Of a DNA stretch of 64,000 bases, positions 13,030-26,500 are shown in pieces. Position numbers and translations under genes: made by a program. Location of the stretch: assembly GCA_013399895.1 (NCBI GenBank), contig VXBA01004193.1, positions 127,045 through 191,044 on the forward strand, given 5' to 3'. Position 1 is the stretch's first letter, and each line of letters starts with the position of its first letter. Source of the stretch: Serilophus lunatus. Lineage: Eukaryota > Chordata > Aves > Passeriformes > Eurylaimidae. The notes beneath the pieces are model-generated. The model was not told the origin of the DNA, made no database searches, and was given only the letters and a program-made list of their open reading frames with translations.

Positions 13030-16000
13030 GAGAAAGAACAAGCAGAGGACTTGGAGCATCTCCCCCCCGGTGCTACTCAGAGCTGCAGTCTCTCAGGGTG
13101 CCTATGGGCACCAGGCTACAACCATTTTCCACTCATCCTTCTGTGCCTGAATATTGCCACACATATGTTATGAAAAATTACCCGCTGCTCAGAGAGCTCA
13201 GAGATACAATAAGATCCACATCAACATTAATGAACCCCTGTCTCTCCTGCGAGAGGAAGCTAATGCAATAACAGTGTTATATTCGGCAAACAAATGCTTG
13301 AAACAATTTTTTTTTAAGCACCAGACAGTAAACAGGACCGAAAATATCCTCATGAATTACAAGAGTCTAAAATCCTCTACTGAGAAATTAATTTAATAGC
13401 AGTAAATACTGGAGCAATTTCCCCCATGTGAGATGCCACCACCACGTTCAGTTAAAAAGCTTCATTTAAGCAGCACGTGGGCACCCGTGAGGGCAGGGAA
13501 ATGTATTTCATCACCTAATGGTCCTTTGGAAAAGGCTTTGTCCTTCCTGTGCCAGCTCTGGGCAAGGGATGTGCCTTCCTCCATGGAAGGATCGTAACAG
13601 GGAAGGGGGAGAGCTGAAGGGACTCAGGAGAAAAAACCCAAACGCCTTAACAATTCAGGAACAAACTGCAAGTTTAGGGAATTTCTTAAAATTTAGGGGC
13701 AAAGTGCAGAGGGGTTGTGTGAATCCGAGGAGCCTTCTCCCTGTGCCTGTTCAGCTGCCACTCCATGCAAAATTAATCGGGCTAAGGAAAGATGCCATCC
13801 TAATGACAATCTGGTCTGCCCAGCGGGAGATCTTCTAAAGGAGCTGAACTGCGGCTCGTTGGGAACACTTGAAGTAATTAGTTACAGGGCTACTTGCTTT
13901 CTTTCCTTTTTATAATAATAATGGTTATTAATGTTTACAAATTACAGCACCTTGCTGGAAATGAAAGGAGGGCTGAAGTAGTTGCCCGGGGGAAACGGAG
14001 CTCTGAAATTCAGCCTCCAAGCTCCCCTGGAGATGGTTTCTCTCTCCCTCAGCTCACAGCATCACTGGAGATGGGCTGCTCCATCCAGGCTGTGGGCATG
14101 CCGTGACCAAGGGCTCACAAATGTGAGTCATTGTGAGCCCAAAACAGGGGTTTGGTGCTGGGGAGTGCCGGTGTGGCCAGCAGAGCCCGTGCTCTTATAT
14201 CACCTTCTGCAGGAAATACGAGGAGAGAATCGTTTCATTGATAAATATGTAGGAGAAGCACAAATCAGCCTGAACTTCGTGAAAGAAGAAAGATAATTAA
14301 AATATAAATAGACATGTTTGTTTCAAAGATTGATGGTAAGCACTCGACTCAGCCTGAAGATTAATCAGGGAAATATAATTATGCCTTTGCACAAAAAAAA
14401 ACCCCTGTTAAACCCCCTCCCCTCCAAAGACTGGAGACAGGAGGTGGCCAATGCTGCCAAACTACAAGCAAGGCTGAAGTCTGGAGGACAGTCCCCCAGT
14501 GCTGTGCTGGGGCTGATGGGTTTGCACCACCCGATGGGTTTGACAGCAGCTTCCCCATCTCCCCAGAAATGCTTCCTTTCCACATGCTGGAGATCTTTTA
14601 ATGTGCTGAGACTTCCTTAGTCCCCTGCCCTGCTCCACACCTTCTAAGCCATTTGTGGGGGTGCAAGGTTTTACTCCAGCAAGGACACAATTTTGTCCGT
14701 TCTCCTTCCCTTGTAGCCCCTGCAGACTCTCCAAGGACGTTTCCAGGCATAATTATGGTGCTAAATGTTATTGCCCGGGGTCATACGAGCAGCTCATCAT
14801 CCTGGGGGCGCTGCTCGGCGGAGCCTCTCTGTCACCTCATTACACCCCCGGGCTCTGGGGATGGAGGTGGGAGGTGGATGTAGCACCCTCAGCCTCACGT
14901 TCCTCCCCAGCCAGGGATCACATGGCCAGGCCAGGGCGACAGATTGATTTGCGGGAGCTGTGCGTGTGTCTCAAGCCATGTGTGACGAGCACAAAGATTT
15001 GTTTGACATCTCTTTCCACGCAAGGTCAAGTTGTACTCAGCTGCTGCTGACTCAGGCAGTTGGGATGCTGCGGAGCTCCCGGGAGGGTGGGATGCTGTCT
15101 CAGCACGCCCAGCCACCAAAGACAAGATGTTTCTCTCCGTGCCGCTTCCAGCTGTGCAACATCAGCCCAGCTGATCCCCCCCCCAGGCAGGTGCCTCAGC
15201 AGCAGCACACGGGGTGTACCTGCTTCCACCAGCATCCCTCTCCAAGCTGGGCTTTCAGTGCCTCTGCCCCCAGATTTAGTCACCCAGCAGCGTTTGCTCA
15301 GATTTGGAGAAGTTTTCCACTTGGAAATACAAGAAGAGGAAATTTGTTGTGCACGTGGCAAATGTCTTCATAGCCTTCACTCCCCATTAGTGGTTCCTGC
15401 TCCAAGGCTGTTGCTCTGGGCTGTGCACCAGGCACTCTCCCCATGGTTCTCTCATCTACTGGTGAGTCCAAGGTCCCAAGGGAACTCCTCATCACAAGGC
15501 AGAGCACGTTCTCAGCTCCTCATACATGCCAGCTGGGAGATGGGTCTCAGCTCTTCACATTATTTACTCTTTATAGACAAAGCTGTGACCCTGGACTCCT
15601 TTTTAAAGCTTATCCATCATGTGCCTCTCTCTTTTCCCTCCCAGCATCAAGCTGAGAGGAGGATGGTGTGGGGGGAGGGATGTAGGATTTATCCTGCAGC
15701 ATCAGCGCTGGGGATGGAGTTGGGATCTGGGCATCCCCCTTTGCCCTTCCTGGTGCAGGTAGCAGTGGGACCAAGACCCCCACACCCCTCTCTAAGGAAT
15801 GCAGGAGATGAGCAAACAGAAAGCAAGGGACAGTGGGAATTTCTGCATGGCTATCAAAAAGAACAAGCTGTCATTGCCTACCAGGCAAAGCCAGGGAGCC
15901 TTGACTGCAGTACATCAAGTGCTTTATTTAGAGTATCTGAAGAGGGAACAGGTAAAATAACTGAGTTCAGGGATGAGGCCATGATTCCCCTGGCTTCTAA

Positions 16001-19000
16001 GAGCTGAGACTCTCCATACAAGAGGTCAGAGTGATTTTCATGCATCAGAGTAGCGGTGCCAGATGCTCTCCTCTCAGCCGGAAAAAGAGAACTGAAAAAG
16101 CTCTTTTCCCCTTTTTTAAATGGCTCTCCATCTCAGAGAGAGCCTACATCATGCCTGGGCCTGCAGTATTCACACTGCACCCAGGGAATCTGATGGGATC
16201 CCACGGCCCCCGAGGGGTGGCTGTTGGAAAGAGGGAGCTGTGGTGCTTCCCCTCCCTCCTGCTGCCTGTGCTGGGGCTGCACGTGGTGGGGCATCATTAT
16301 TCCTGGACACATGTAAATGTAATACAATATCCACACAGACTGGCCACTACACCAAACGTGGAGGGAAGGCAGTTCCCCCTCCATCCATGCTGGGACACGA
16401 GCTCACCCACTAATCTGTCATTGTCTTTTTCATCTCCAACCAAACCTTGGAGCCACTCTGTCTCTGCAAGGAACAGGATGGAGACACTGCAGGCTCCTGA
16501 GGCAGATCCCTGCTTTGTCTGGTATCTTCTTCTCCATGCACAAGGATGTTGGAAAACAAAGTTAGACATAAAATCCTCTAAATCATTTGAAGAAGAAAAA
16601 AGGCCTGAGTGCGTGCCAGGCAGCTTTTAGGGGGGTGTGGGGAGAGGCAGCCCAAAAGCTACTGCTGAGCATATTAAAGAATGGCATTATCAAGTGGAAC
16701 AGACAAGACATGTATATAATGCATAAGTAGTGTTTGCTGCTTCTCCAAACAACTCATAGATCACCAGGACACAAGCTCCTAGGAAGAGCAGAAAGGAAGA
16801 GAGAGAGGAATGCAGGATAGCATCAGAAGAGACGGGTGTGCTGCCAAGAAATGGAAAAAGCCCCACCAAAGCCTGGGCTCTGGACAGACTGGCAGTGCCT
16901 GCGAGTCTGAGGACAGCTGGAGGGAACTGGCACACAGGAACCTGAGCTGTCCCCTGCCTGCCAGCGTGGGTGTCCCCAGTGCCACCTGTGCTGCCAGCAG
17001 CAGCACTGGCCCCAGGCAACAAACAGGGCCTGGCATCAATCTGCCCATGGAGTGACCTCCAACCACTCAGGGATGTTTTCAACAACTCGTAAGTGTAAGG
17101 AAGGTTCACTTGCATTCTCGTGTAGCATATTGAAAGGGTGTTATTGCTACAAACCAGAAACCTAAATGAGGCCCTGGTTGCAGCTTTGGATGAGGCTTTA
17201 GATTAAAGGTGCAGGTCAGTGATTAACACGTGGCACAAAGCATTTATCCCTCATAAACCAGGCCAGACACGCTCTCCTGCACAATAAGCTCTGGAAGGGT
17301 CATAATGAAGCTGCACAGAGGCAGAAGGCATCAGGGAACTTACGTGAATCTGGTGACTGTGGAGGCTCTGGACTGGGTCCCCCCATTTCCACGATTTAGT
17401 TGTTCCATACAACCTCCTAAATCTATTTTCCAGTGTGGCCATGGTGGTTCCTGACTGCCACTTCCCCCAGGGCAAACACCCAGGGGCCACCTCCAAGCTG
17501 TGAACCTTTCCCCTGTGCTATTTCTGTGACATGGAAGAGGAGACAGGAGAAGGGAAAGGTCCTGCTGGTGTAGCCTGGCAGGGAAATGAGATTGTTATTA
17601 TTTGTGGTCTGAGATGCTGCTCACAGAGCTCTGGGCTGTCTGAGTGCCTCTGATGTGAGGTGACCTGAGAGGTCCCTCGGAGGTGGCTGTCCCCAACTCG
17701 TGCCACTCCAAAACATGCTGGCACCTCTGGCTCTTCCCCTGCTCGAGCACAAGGGCACTGCAGGAGCAGAGCCTTGGCAAGCTCCTGCCATGGAGAAATC
17801 AGTCACTTTAATTAGCCCTTGCACTCCATTTATCTCCGTGAAAGGTCCCTGTTTCCTTTGGTGCCGACTGGCAGGGGGAGCAGAAAGGAGCAGCAATGAC
17901 CCATATATTTATTTATTTCAGCAGCACCATCACTGAGCAGGAGCCTCCCCCACCCCGGGCTTTCCTGGTGGCTCCTGAGCTTCCAAACTCTTCTTCCCCG
18001 GCAGGGCTCTGGCCTGGCTGCTGCATTTGGTGTTCCCAGAGCAAGGGCAGGAGCTGGGCAGAGAGAACCCTCAGAGGTCAAGCAGGGCCAAGGCTGCTCC
18101 CTGGCCTCACATCTGGACCAAGGCCACCAGGGATGTGGCCATGGCTCTTCTCGTGGAGAAAAGGCAGCAGAGCCCGAGGAGCTGCTCCAGGAGCCCAGAC
18201 GGGAGGGAAGGTGGGGTGGGGTACACGTGTCTGACAACTGGCACCAGGGCAAACACTCTGCTCTTCACAGGGGAGGGAGGGAGCCCAGAGGAGCTACATG
18301 CTGAGAGAGCAGCCGAGGAGAGGCAGGGAGAGGGCAGGGGGGGCACTGTGGCTGTGTCCCCGTGCCCGGAGCGCCGCTGTCCGTGCCAGCCCCAGCAGCT
18401 GGGAAGCGCTTTCTGCTGTGACAGGGTTTTTTTCTGTGATTGACCCCAATTACAGGAGTCAGCCCGCACGGGCTGAGCACGTCACTGGTGTCAGCCCAGC
18501 AGCTGCTGCCCAAGTCCAGACAAAACGCAGGGCAGGAGCCGGGGGTGAGGGCAGCTGGCACGGCAGTGGATGCTGAGAGCAGTGCAGCATCCCTGGGAGA
18601 GCCTGGCACGTGCAGGGACCTGTGCACACCCCACATCACCTCCCGGGGCCCTGGGCACCCCCAGCACTGCCCTGTCCACCTACATCTGCCAGGAGATGCC
18701 CACCGTGTGCTTACAGCTTTCCCACTCCGTGGAGCTCGATTATTTGCACTGTAATGTCAGAGAAGCAGAAAAGCAGAACATGAGTTCCCCATGCCCTTGT
18801 CCCCCCGTGTCTCCTGGCTGGGAATGTTTCTCTGCCCACACCACTCCACCTGTTGTTCATTGCAACACAGAAATTGTGCTCTGCTCAAAGACCCACTTCT
18901 GTTATTATTTCATTCTGCTGTTATTAATACCCGTTTTGATTCCATTTGTTCCGTTTTACAGCTTGTCTCCTGCAATTGCCTGGCTTTAGAAACAGTTTTA

Positions 19001-21659
19001 TCTGAGCAGGTGAGGCAGATTATAAATAAATGTTGTACCACACTTTGTATTTTAAGCAAATTTGAGACTTTCCTGATTAGGTGCTTTCACTGGAGAACCT
19101 TGTTCTGTTGGATAATTGCAACCTCAGTTCTTTATCCTCCCCTTTTGTTCTCTTCCCCCCCTTGGCAAAGCTGCAATCTTGCATGAGAACATCAACAGAC
19201 AAAACCCTTGAAAATAACTCTCCAGAAGAAATCTCATTTACTTTTTAATCTGGTTCGGAAATTTGCCAGCAGAATTTCCCCCGACAAGCAGAGCTATTTA
19301 TTCCTAGTTATCATACTGGCCAGATCCTCACTCCCAGTCCGGGTGGCACAGCAGGAGTGTGTGAAGAGATGGAGGCAGAAATCTTTTAATATATTATTTA
19401 TTTGATACAATCTTCCTCCTGATAAGATCAGTGAGCAGAGGACGAAGTAACGACCTTACCTATTCTAGCTGCTTGTGCTGAAGCACCACACGGATGCAGA
19501 GCCTTGTTTCCCTCACTTTGACAGGTTTCCCTTTATTTATTTATTCATTTGTCTATAGGCACACATGCCCATATGTATGTATGGAACAGTCCTGGGGGGG
19601 AAAACGGATTCCTGTTGTTTCCTCTCAGCCAAGGAGAGTTTCACTGCATTGGTGACCCGAGGATCCCCTTCCTGGGGACAGGGATGGCACAGCATCGTCC
19701 CATCCTCTGTGCCCTGCCAGCTGCTGGCCCTCTCAGCCTGGAGATCTCCTTGCCCTGCAGGTTCTGTCCATCAGGTGGGTTCCCTGCCCAAGCCCAGAGC
19801 AGGCGTGGAAGTTTCTGTGTAAAAGTTTCTGTCTCTCACTTTTCCTTCTCAGAACGATGCCTCCTGTGGGAAGTGTAAATACAGGAAGATGACAACGTGT
19901 GCATTAGTGCTCGTTAGAATGTCATCATTATATCCTGCAAAGTGTCTGCTGAAGGGATCCCTGAAGGACACTTAGAGATGGAGCAGCTGCTCCGGATTTG
20001 TTCCAGCTCACATCTCAAACCAAATGACATTGAGATGAATACGGCATCACGAGTGGCTTCGGAGCAGACTGGGGGCAAGAGAAGGGTGGCTGCCTGTGGC
20101 TGCAGGCTCAGCACTGCCTGGCCTCTGTCTTTTTGGCTTTAGTGATGTGCTGAGGGGTCCTCACAGCTGATGGAGGGATGTGTGTCCCAGCAGCATTCCA
20201 GCCAGCTCCAATGCTGGCAGCAGACTCACTGCAGCGGGTGGGAGTTTGGATCCTTTGGGGGAAAAGCTCAAACCACCACCCAGATGTCTAGAAGCTAGCA
20301 GACACTTGATCAGAATCTCAGCTGTATTTTAAGCTGGATTGTCATCTGGTGGAATCAGTACAACCTAACTTATTCCTCCAGTGGAGTGAGGAGGTTTGTG
20401 CAACGAAAACTTCACCTGCACTACACCCGAGACAGCGCCAGTCTCTACCCTGCATTTGACAGCCTGATGCCAGGAGAGAGGGGAGTGCAGAGTGATGTGT
20501 CTGTGTTAGAGGCTCCCCCCAACCTGTTTGCTTTTGGAGAGGAAGCCTTGAAATCGAAATGAAAACAGTCCCAGGGGCACTCGCTGCAGGAACGAAGAAG
20601 GTTAAGAACAGTGATTGACCAAGAGAATATCCAGACTCTCACACTGCTGGGAGCCCTCACACACTTTCTGTGTATCTCTGCCCAGCAAATAAAGAAGAAA
20701 AGCATTGTCTTCAATTGCCCTGTCTCCTGGGAGCTCCCATCACATCAAGTAGCAAAGCCACAGACAGAGGTTCTTCACTTGACAGCAGCAAAGCTCTCCT
20801 TCCTTGTGTGCAGTGTTAGGGCTGGGAGGGGGGATCTCTCCTGTGTGGGGAGCACAGAGGCCTCTCCGTGTCAGACAAGAGCTGGGGAGCTGGCAGACAC
20901 CAGGTCACCAGTTCCCTGTTTGTATCTGTGTGTGCAGGTCCCAGATCAATTAATGATTTTTTTAACCTCATCTGCCAAAGCATCAGCCTGCCTTGAATGT
21001 GTCCTTCTGCTTCCTCGTGCCATTGGCTGTCCAGCTGCTCAGGAGCTGCACATCTGCCCTGTGGGGGTGTTTTGGGACAGAGGCATCACTCTGTGGCAGG
21101 GCTGGGCTGGCACAGGGTCCTTGGTGCTGCTCCACTGCACTGATGTTCCTGCCTGGCATCCAGCAGTGAGTGGCAGCACAGGGGCCAGCGGGGCTGGGAC
21201 AGGTAAAACACATGGCAATGGGATGTGGGAGGTTTTATATCACCTTCTGCTGGAAGAGAGTCTTCCCCAGACAGAAAGGAATGGGTTGGGAGCAGAGGAC
21301 TGGTGCCACAGGTGGCATTTTTGGAGGCAGAGGGAGAGACAAAAAGGGCTGCCAGGAGTCAGAGCGAGGATGCTGCCAAGTGACTGCTGTAGTGATGGAT
21401 TTGCTGTGAAATTGTGCCACCCTGGGAGGAGGCAAATAGCCAGAGTCTGCTGAAAATTTTTCAGGAAACCCGAAAATTTCTATTTGATCAGGTCAGATCC
21501 TGCTTTGGAAAAGTGAAGGAGTGTGGAATGACACATGCCAGAGCTGGCATAGGGCCTCCAGGGCTGTGTGCTTGGACCAGGATGCAGATACCTTTGATAG
21601 CTGCAGGTGCCTCCTCCACATGTGGCACACCAGGGCTGTGCCAGCCACCTGGGTGGGAT
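13030..21659. other. Intergenic unique sequence, no gene seen
   Basis: AT-rich islands lie near 13140-13460, 13860-13960, 14200-14400, 18860-19120 and 19200-19560, with GC-rich, frame-rich but non-coding stretches between them. Frames of 315 codons (15060-16007) and 280 codons (20611-21453) show no domain, no consistent codon pattern and no splice context, and I reject them as genes. A quadruplex-like run of G-triplets lies at 18326-18343. Confidence 0.65.
13860..13960. promoter_or_regulatory. Candidate conserved noncoding element
   Basis: Contains TAATTA at 13875-13880 followed by GTTAC, then a TATAATAATAATGGTTATTA stretch and TGTTTAC, a forkhead-type word. Judged on composition and motif density only. 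Confidence 0.3.
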
Positions 21660-21745
21660 TCATGTATTATATATTATCAATTATATCATGCATATTATTA
21701 TATCTATTTTTTCTTTACATGTATATATGTACATGCATATAGTGA
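21660..21745. repeat. AT-rich low-complexity tract
   Basis: This is a run of TATTATA, TATATTATC and ACATGTATATATGTACATG-type words with little GC. It contains several short near-palindromes but no long perfect dyad. It is likely simple low-complexity sequence. Confidence 0.75.
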
Positions 21746-23029
21746 CAACTCATCCAGCAAAGACTGGTCTATCAGCACTGGCTGTTCCTTACAACAGACT
21801 GACACTTCATTAGGGTGTTTGGGGACCAAGGAAAGCCAATGGGATTTCCTACCCCCCAAGGCATGGGTGGGTAACAGGCCTCCTGCCTTGGGGGCCCACA
21901 GCATGGGGATGGGCAGCTGTTGGGGTGGTGCCTCTGTGCTGAATCGCATCTGTGGTCTGAGCTGGAAATCAGGCACTTCACAATCACTGTGAAAGAAATT
22001 CTCCTTCCAGTAGAGGCTTCCAGCCATCAAAACATTGAGTTTCCCAGCTGACATCCACCGTTTAACAAATTTCAAGTGAAAAATCTATTTTGGAATGAAA
22101 TATTGCCACGCCACAGCCCAGCAGCGCTGAAACATTTCAATCCTGCTTCTGCACCACTTCCTTCTCTCCCATTTTCTGCCTACAGTGGGATGTTTGAGAC
22201 AACAGATGGATGCAGGGGGTGCCAGCCTGGCTCTGACCTGAGGTCTGTTGAGGGCACTACACTGTGCCCGTGGGTGGGGTGTCCCCAGTGCTGCAGAGTG
22301 AGAGGGGTGAGGAGTGTGTGAGAGGCATGGCCACCTTTATTCTGATTTTTTTGAAAGCACACCCCTGCCTCAGCACCTGCAGCCTCCCCTCCATGCAGCA
22401 GAGTTGACACTGCCCTGAATAGCTCTAATTTCTTTTTAGTTCGGTTATTTCTGCACCATACTGTTTGCAACTGCTGAAACCAATGGTGCCATTCACATGT
22501 GAGGTACTCTGTGTTGATGCCCCATGAGATATCAAGACTATGATGGTCTGAAGTCACAGAATCATAATTCTTTAATAACTCACTTTGTTTGGGGTGCAGA
22601 AGGTGGTGGAATACTTCTATTTTTAAACAAATGTGTTGATTCCAATGAAGTTGGGGCTCTCCTACCAGTGCAGCTGTACACCTTGTTCTCTGCTGGGGTT
22701 CAGGTAGGGGGGAGCTGCTGACAACTGTTACATTTACCTGTGTCAATACACTTGACATTATCCCTTTGTTTTCTTGATAATTTGCAGAAAAAGATTTCTC
22801 CTGCATTTTTCCAAAGCCCTGCACTGAGCAGGATGAGGGCTGAGAACAGTGAGACACATCTCCAACTCCAGTTTTAACTTCCTAAGTCCTCCAGAGTTTG
22901 AGAGGAGTGAGAACAAGGTAGTTCCCAGGGAGAGTCCCACTCCCCACATCCCCCACAACACTGCTTTTTTGGGACATCCATCCTGTGGCTTGACAGATGC
23001 ACATTTGTGCCTTCTTAATAAAGAAAATA

Positions 23030-23240
23030 CCTTTTTTTTAATACTTTCAGGCAAATTTGCATATTCCTCCTCCTCTCCTTCCATGCTTAAGCTCCTGAAA
23101 TATAATAAATATTTCACTTTCAAATCTAGATTCATTAAAGGATGCCCAGAGGAGGGAGAAATAATAAGATCTCACTTTATAGCCCAAATAAAGCATAGAA
23201 AGACTCAGCCTATAATGTATATTTCAGGCTTTAGGTTGAG
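23030..23240. promoter_or_regulatory. AT-rich island with palindromic octamer
   Basis: GCAAATTTGC at 23051-23060 is a perfect 10-bp palindrome that overlaps a perfect POU octamer, ATTTGCAT, at 23055-23062. The island continues with TATAATAAATATTTCAC and AATAATAAGATC. POU factors bind octamers in many neural enhancers. Function here is inferred. Confidence 0.35.
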
Positions 23241-24999
23241 ATAACTCAGACATTGCTCCTGGTTAAGAAACATGGATGGTGCTGTGTCAGCACCTTGTCT
23301 GAAAAACCATCTTCTTGTAATATTTTATGCCTTTTGGGGGTGTCTCCCTGGGACCCTCCATTGCTGCCAGCAGGAAATGAGGCAGCCTAGAGCAGCAGCC
23401 CCTCCCTCCCTCCTCTGGGGGACAGCCAGGGTGTTTCTCTGCCTCATCCCTCCATCCTGCACCGTGCCAAGGAAAGGGGAAAGCAGGGAAGCATCACTTT
23501 TGCCATGTTTTCTGACTGAAAGTGCATGTTCTTGCTCCGGCTGTGGGGCTGGGAGTGTGCCCATGACCTGTGACAGTGCCCTGACAGCACTGGTGACAGT
23601 GCCTGTGACAGCCTGCCTGGTGCTCATTTATCATCAGAGCCATTTCCCTATTAATAAAACGACCTTGTGTAAATAGCTCAGCTTTTCACTGCTGTCACCC
23701 CGTTAGGACAGGACACACTGATGGAGAGGGACCACCCAGGCTGCTGATCCAGGACAAACAGACAAGGGCTGAGTGTGGGTGGGGCTGAGGCACTCGGTCA
23801 TTTCCCATCCAGAGATGTGCCTGGTCCTGCCACCACTGACGGCCCAGGGAGCCTGGACTCCTCTTCTTTACCCTCTCTATTGGCCCATGCTCTGCCCAAA
23901 GGCAACGTGTCTCCACATTGCTGCCTCCCCAGCAAACCAAGACCCACAGGAGAAATCCCGTCTGCTGGAGAGCTGCTGGGTTTTTGTGGACACTGCAGGT
24001 CTGATGGAAGCAAATGAGACTCTTCAATCAGACCCAAAGGGTGTCCTCAGGTGCAAGGAGCAGAGATTCCACCTCCCTCCAGAAGGGTCACAGACCAGTT
24101 TTGCAAGGGAGCAAATAAGCAGAGTGGGGTGAAAAGGGACAGGAAAACAGCGGTAGTAGATTTTTTTTGCTGTGATTTTACTCTCACACGTATACTCCTG
24201 GCTAATCCAGTAATCTCTTATTTATGTGCAGCCTAATTAAGGCTGTGAGTAGCTTGATCTTTGTTTACTTAAGTGCATAGCAGAAGATTGCCAAGACAAA
24301 ATGAAATCAGCCCCAGGCAGGCAGGGGCTGTGTGTGCTCAGGGTGGCACAGCCCAGGGCTGGGAGCTGCCCTCTCCGGATGGGGACCACATTGGCTGTTG
24401 CACCACGTGCCATGTTGCTAATTAAAACTTGTCTAATAAAGATTCAGGTAAACCAGACCAAACCAAACCCAGCAAAGTCTGAAAGCAGCTGATGGGATGT
24501 GATTGGTGCTCCAGCCTCCAGTGTCACCTGCCACTGGCAGGACCTCACATCCCCCTGGCCTTGCTTGGGAGAGGGGCTGCACAGGGAACACCATGCACAG
24601 CGTGGTTTGAAATCTCATCCCTATAAAATAAACCCACGACACCATGACACAGATGCCCACAGTCTGCCCTTTCAGATCAGCCTCTGCACTCCCCACCCAC
24701 GCTGGCACTCGAGGAGCTGTGCTAGTTCTGCACCAGTGTTTCAGGAGGGCTGGATCCAGTGCCTGATCCCCGATCCCAAGGGGCTGCTCTGTGTGGACCA
24801 GCACATGAATCCTGACTTCCAGAGTTACTGCAGGGGAGTCAGCGGGGTCCGTGTGAGTCGCTGCCTGCTGACAGGAGCGAGGGGACTGTGAGCTGCCTCT
24901 CCTGATTTACACCAACACCAGGGAAATGGATGAAGCATCCTCTCCTGTCGATTCCCATTTACTCAGAGACTCTTTCTTAAAGGGAAACATGGATAATGT

Positions 25000-25640
25000 C
25001 GCCTTTTCCGAGCGTCACAGATGAAATATGCTCTCAGCATTGCATACATTATGATTTTTACACTTGCCACACTTGGGAGCTTCCTGTCCTCCCATCAACC
25101 CGCGGCAGCAGATCCCACAAGCTGAGCCAGCTAAGGAGACTATTACATTCACAATGTGCACTGCCACCCGGCGCCTTCCAAACGCTCCCCAAACGGATCT
25201 GTTTGGGCCCATCTTCAACATAAATATTGCTGGGTTCTGTGCGAAATGTGTGCGCAGAGCGTTTGACGAAACCTTTAACAAATTCTGTGCACAAGAATAT
25301 GTTTTCCCATATGGGCTGCTTAAAGAAAGGCAGATGTGAGGCAATCCAAATCCCTCATATGCTTCTCCTCCCTCTCCCTTTTCCTTTTGGCAAACTAACT
25401 CAGGCAAAGACAAATATTGTATCAAAGAGTTATGGAAATAAACAGGGATGTAGCTCAAGGGCACGAGTAAGTTTGTGGAATATTTTCTCTGTGCAATTAA
25501 TAGGTAGCATTGCGGGGGGAGCACGAGTCCCCAAAATATGCTGGAGGAAGCTAATTTTATTGTGCAGACGGTACTGTGGGAGCCACGGAGCGAGCTGTGT
25601 TAAGCAACATTAGTCAGGATACTCTTAATAGGCTGCAGAG
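25000..25640. promoter_or_regulatory. Long candidate conserved noncoding element with retained CpGs
   Basis: This is the longest stretch in the intergenic part that mixes AT-rich words (AAATATTGC, TGCAATTAATAGG, TAATTTTATTG) with many retained CpGs (CCCGGCGCC, AACGCTCC, GTGCGCAGAGCG, GACGAAACC, CACGAGT). That texture is typical of deeply conserved enhancers. An open frame of 91 codons on the plus strand (25064-25339) looks somewhat protein-like but has no known domain and is overlapped by a longer minus-strand frame, so I do not call it a gene. Confidence 0.4.
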
Positions 25641-26149
25641 AAAGATGGGGAAACGTGACTCAGAAGTTGAGGGAGAGCAGGTAACGCTGAGCTGCAGGGA
25701 GGTGGTGGCTGAGCTGGGGACACCAAAGGTGGGAGCCACATCAGGGGCTCAGATGTGAGGGGCTGGTCAGCCCTCACCTGGAGGTGGCACTGCCTGTCCC
25801 AGACCCTGCTCCTGGGAAGGATGAGCTGGGACAACTGCCAAGCTCACCATGAATTCTGCAGATGCAGGAACCCCATGGCTGGTGAAGCGTGTGCTGTGTG
25901 GGGAGTGCTCATCCTGTGCCCAGGGCCATGTCGAAACAGATGGTGGAGAAATCAGTGGTGCTTCCCCCACGATGTCTTTGGTGGTGCCCAGCCCAGCAGG
26001 GCTGCCCAGCACCCTTTCCCATGGGAGAGGCACACAGAGAGCACCAAGGCTGAACCTGCTTCTGAAAAGGCCTGAGCCAAAAGCAGGAGGCCAAACGCCA
26101 GCACCAGGCTGTATCTCACTACAAACCCCATGTTCTTATAAGAAGGAAA

Positions 26150-26410
26150 AGAAATAAATATCTAGTTCTTCTGCCAGGTTCCTCAGTTCATTAAATAACC
26201 CACAAACATTAAACCAGATGTTGTGTTTTATCACTTGACTCAGATCATTATGACTTTATTTCTGACGGATCTGGAATAAATGAAATGCAGTTATAAAGGT
26301 TATTTAACTATTAAAACAACTATTAATTAAAGTTTGCCAAGTCCTGGGGGCCCTGAGGACAAGAGGCAGCTAGGTAAATGTCAGTTATTATTTAATAAGT
26401 CCTTGTTGTT
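26150..26410. promoter_or_regulatory. AT-rich candidate enhancer with AP-1 and homeodomain words
   Basis: Contains a perfect AP-1 site, TGACTCA, at 26236-26242 and a palindromic TTAATTAA at 26323-26330, within AT-rich sequence that lacks simple repeats. Confidence 0.35.
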
Positions 26411-26419
26411 GAAATACGT

Positions 26420-26500
26420 GGCACGTGAGCTGCATCCCCAGCAGGAGCTGGGAGCTCACCCGTCTCTGCTATAAATACTTTCCCCAGTGTTTGCAAGGCA
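26420..26500 (+). promoter_or_regulatory. TATA-like promoter candidate with upstream E-box
   Basis: TATAAATA lies at 26470-26477 and fits the TATAWAWR consensus. A CACGTG E-box lies about 45 bp upstream, in GGCACGTGAGC. No downstream gene is recognisable, so this could only drive a noncoding transcript, or it is chance. Confidence 0.2.

Noticed and set aside
15060..16007. 315-codon plus-strand open frame, the longest in the window
   Set aside because: No recognisable family, no periodic codon pattern visible, and other frames are open over the same span. Best explained by base composition.
14197..21248. Shared 15-16-base word TTATATCACCTTCTGC near 14197 and near 21235
   Set aside because: The match does not extend into the flanks, so there is no evidence of a dispersed repeat family.
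20611..21453. 280-codon plus-strand open frame
   Set aside because: No domain or signal peptide pattern, and no flanking gene structure. Considered a chance frame.
22180..22857. 225-codon minus-strand open frame
   Set aside because: No similarity to any family I know. It begins in AT-rich noncoding sequence and ends without any splice or polyadenylation context.
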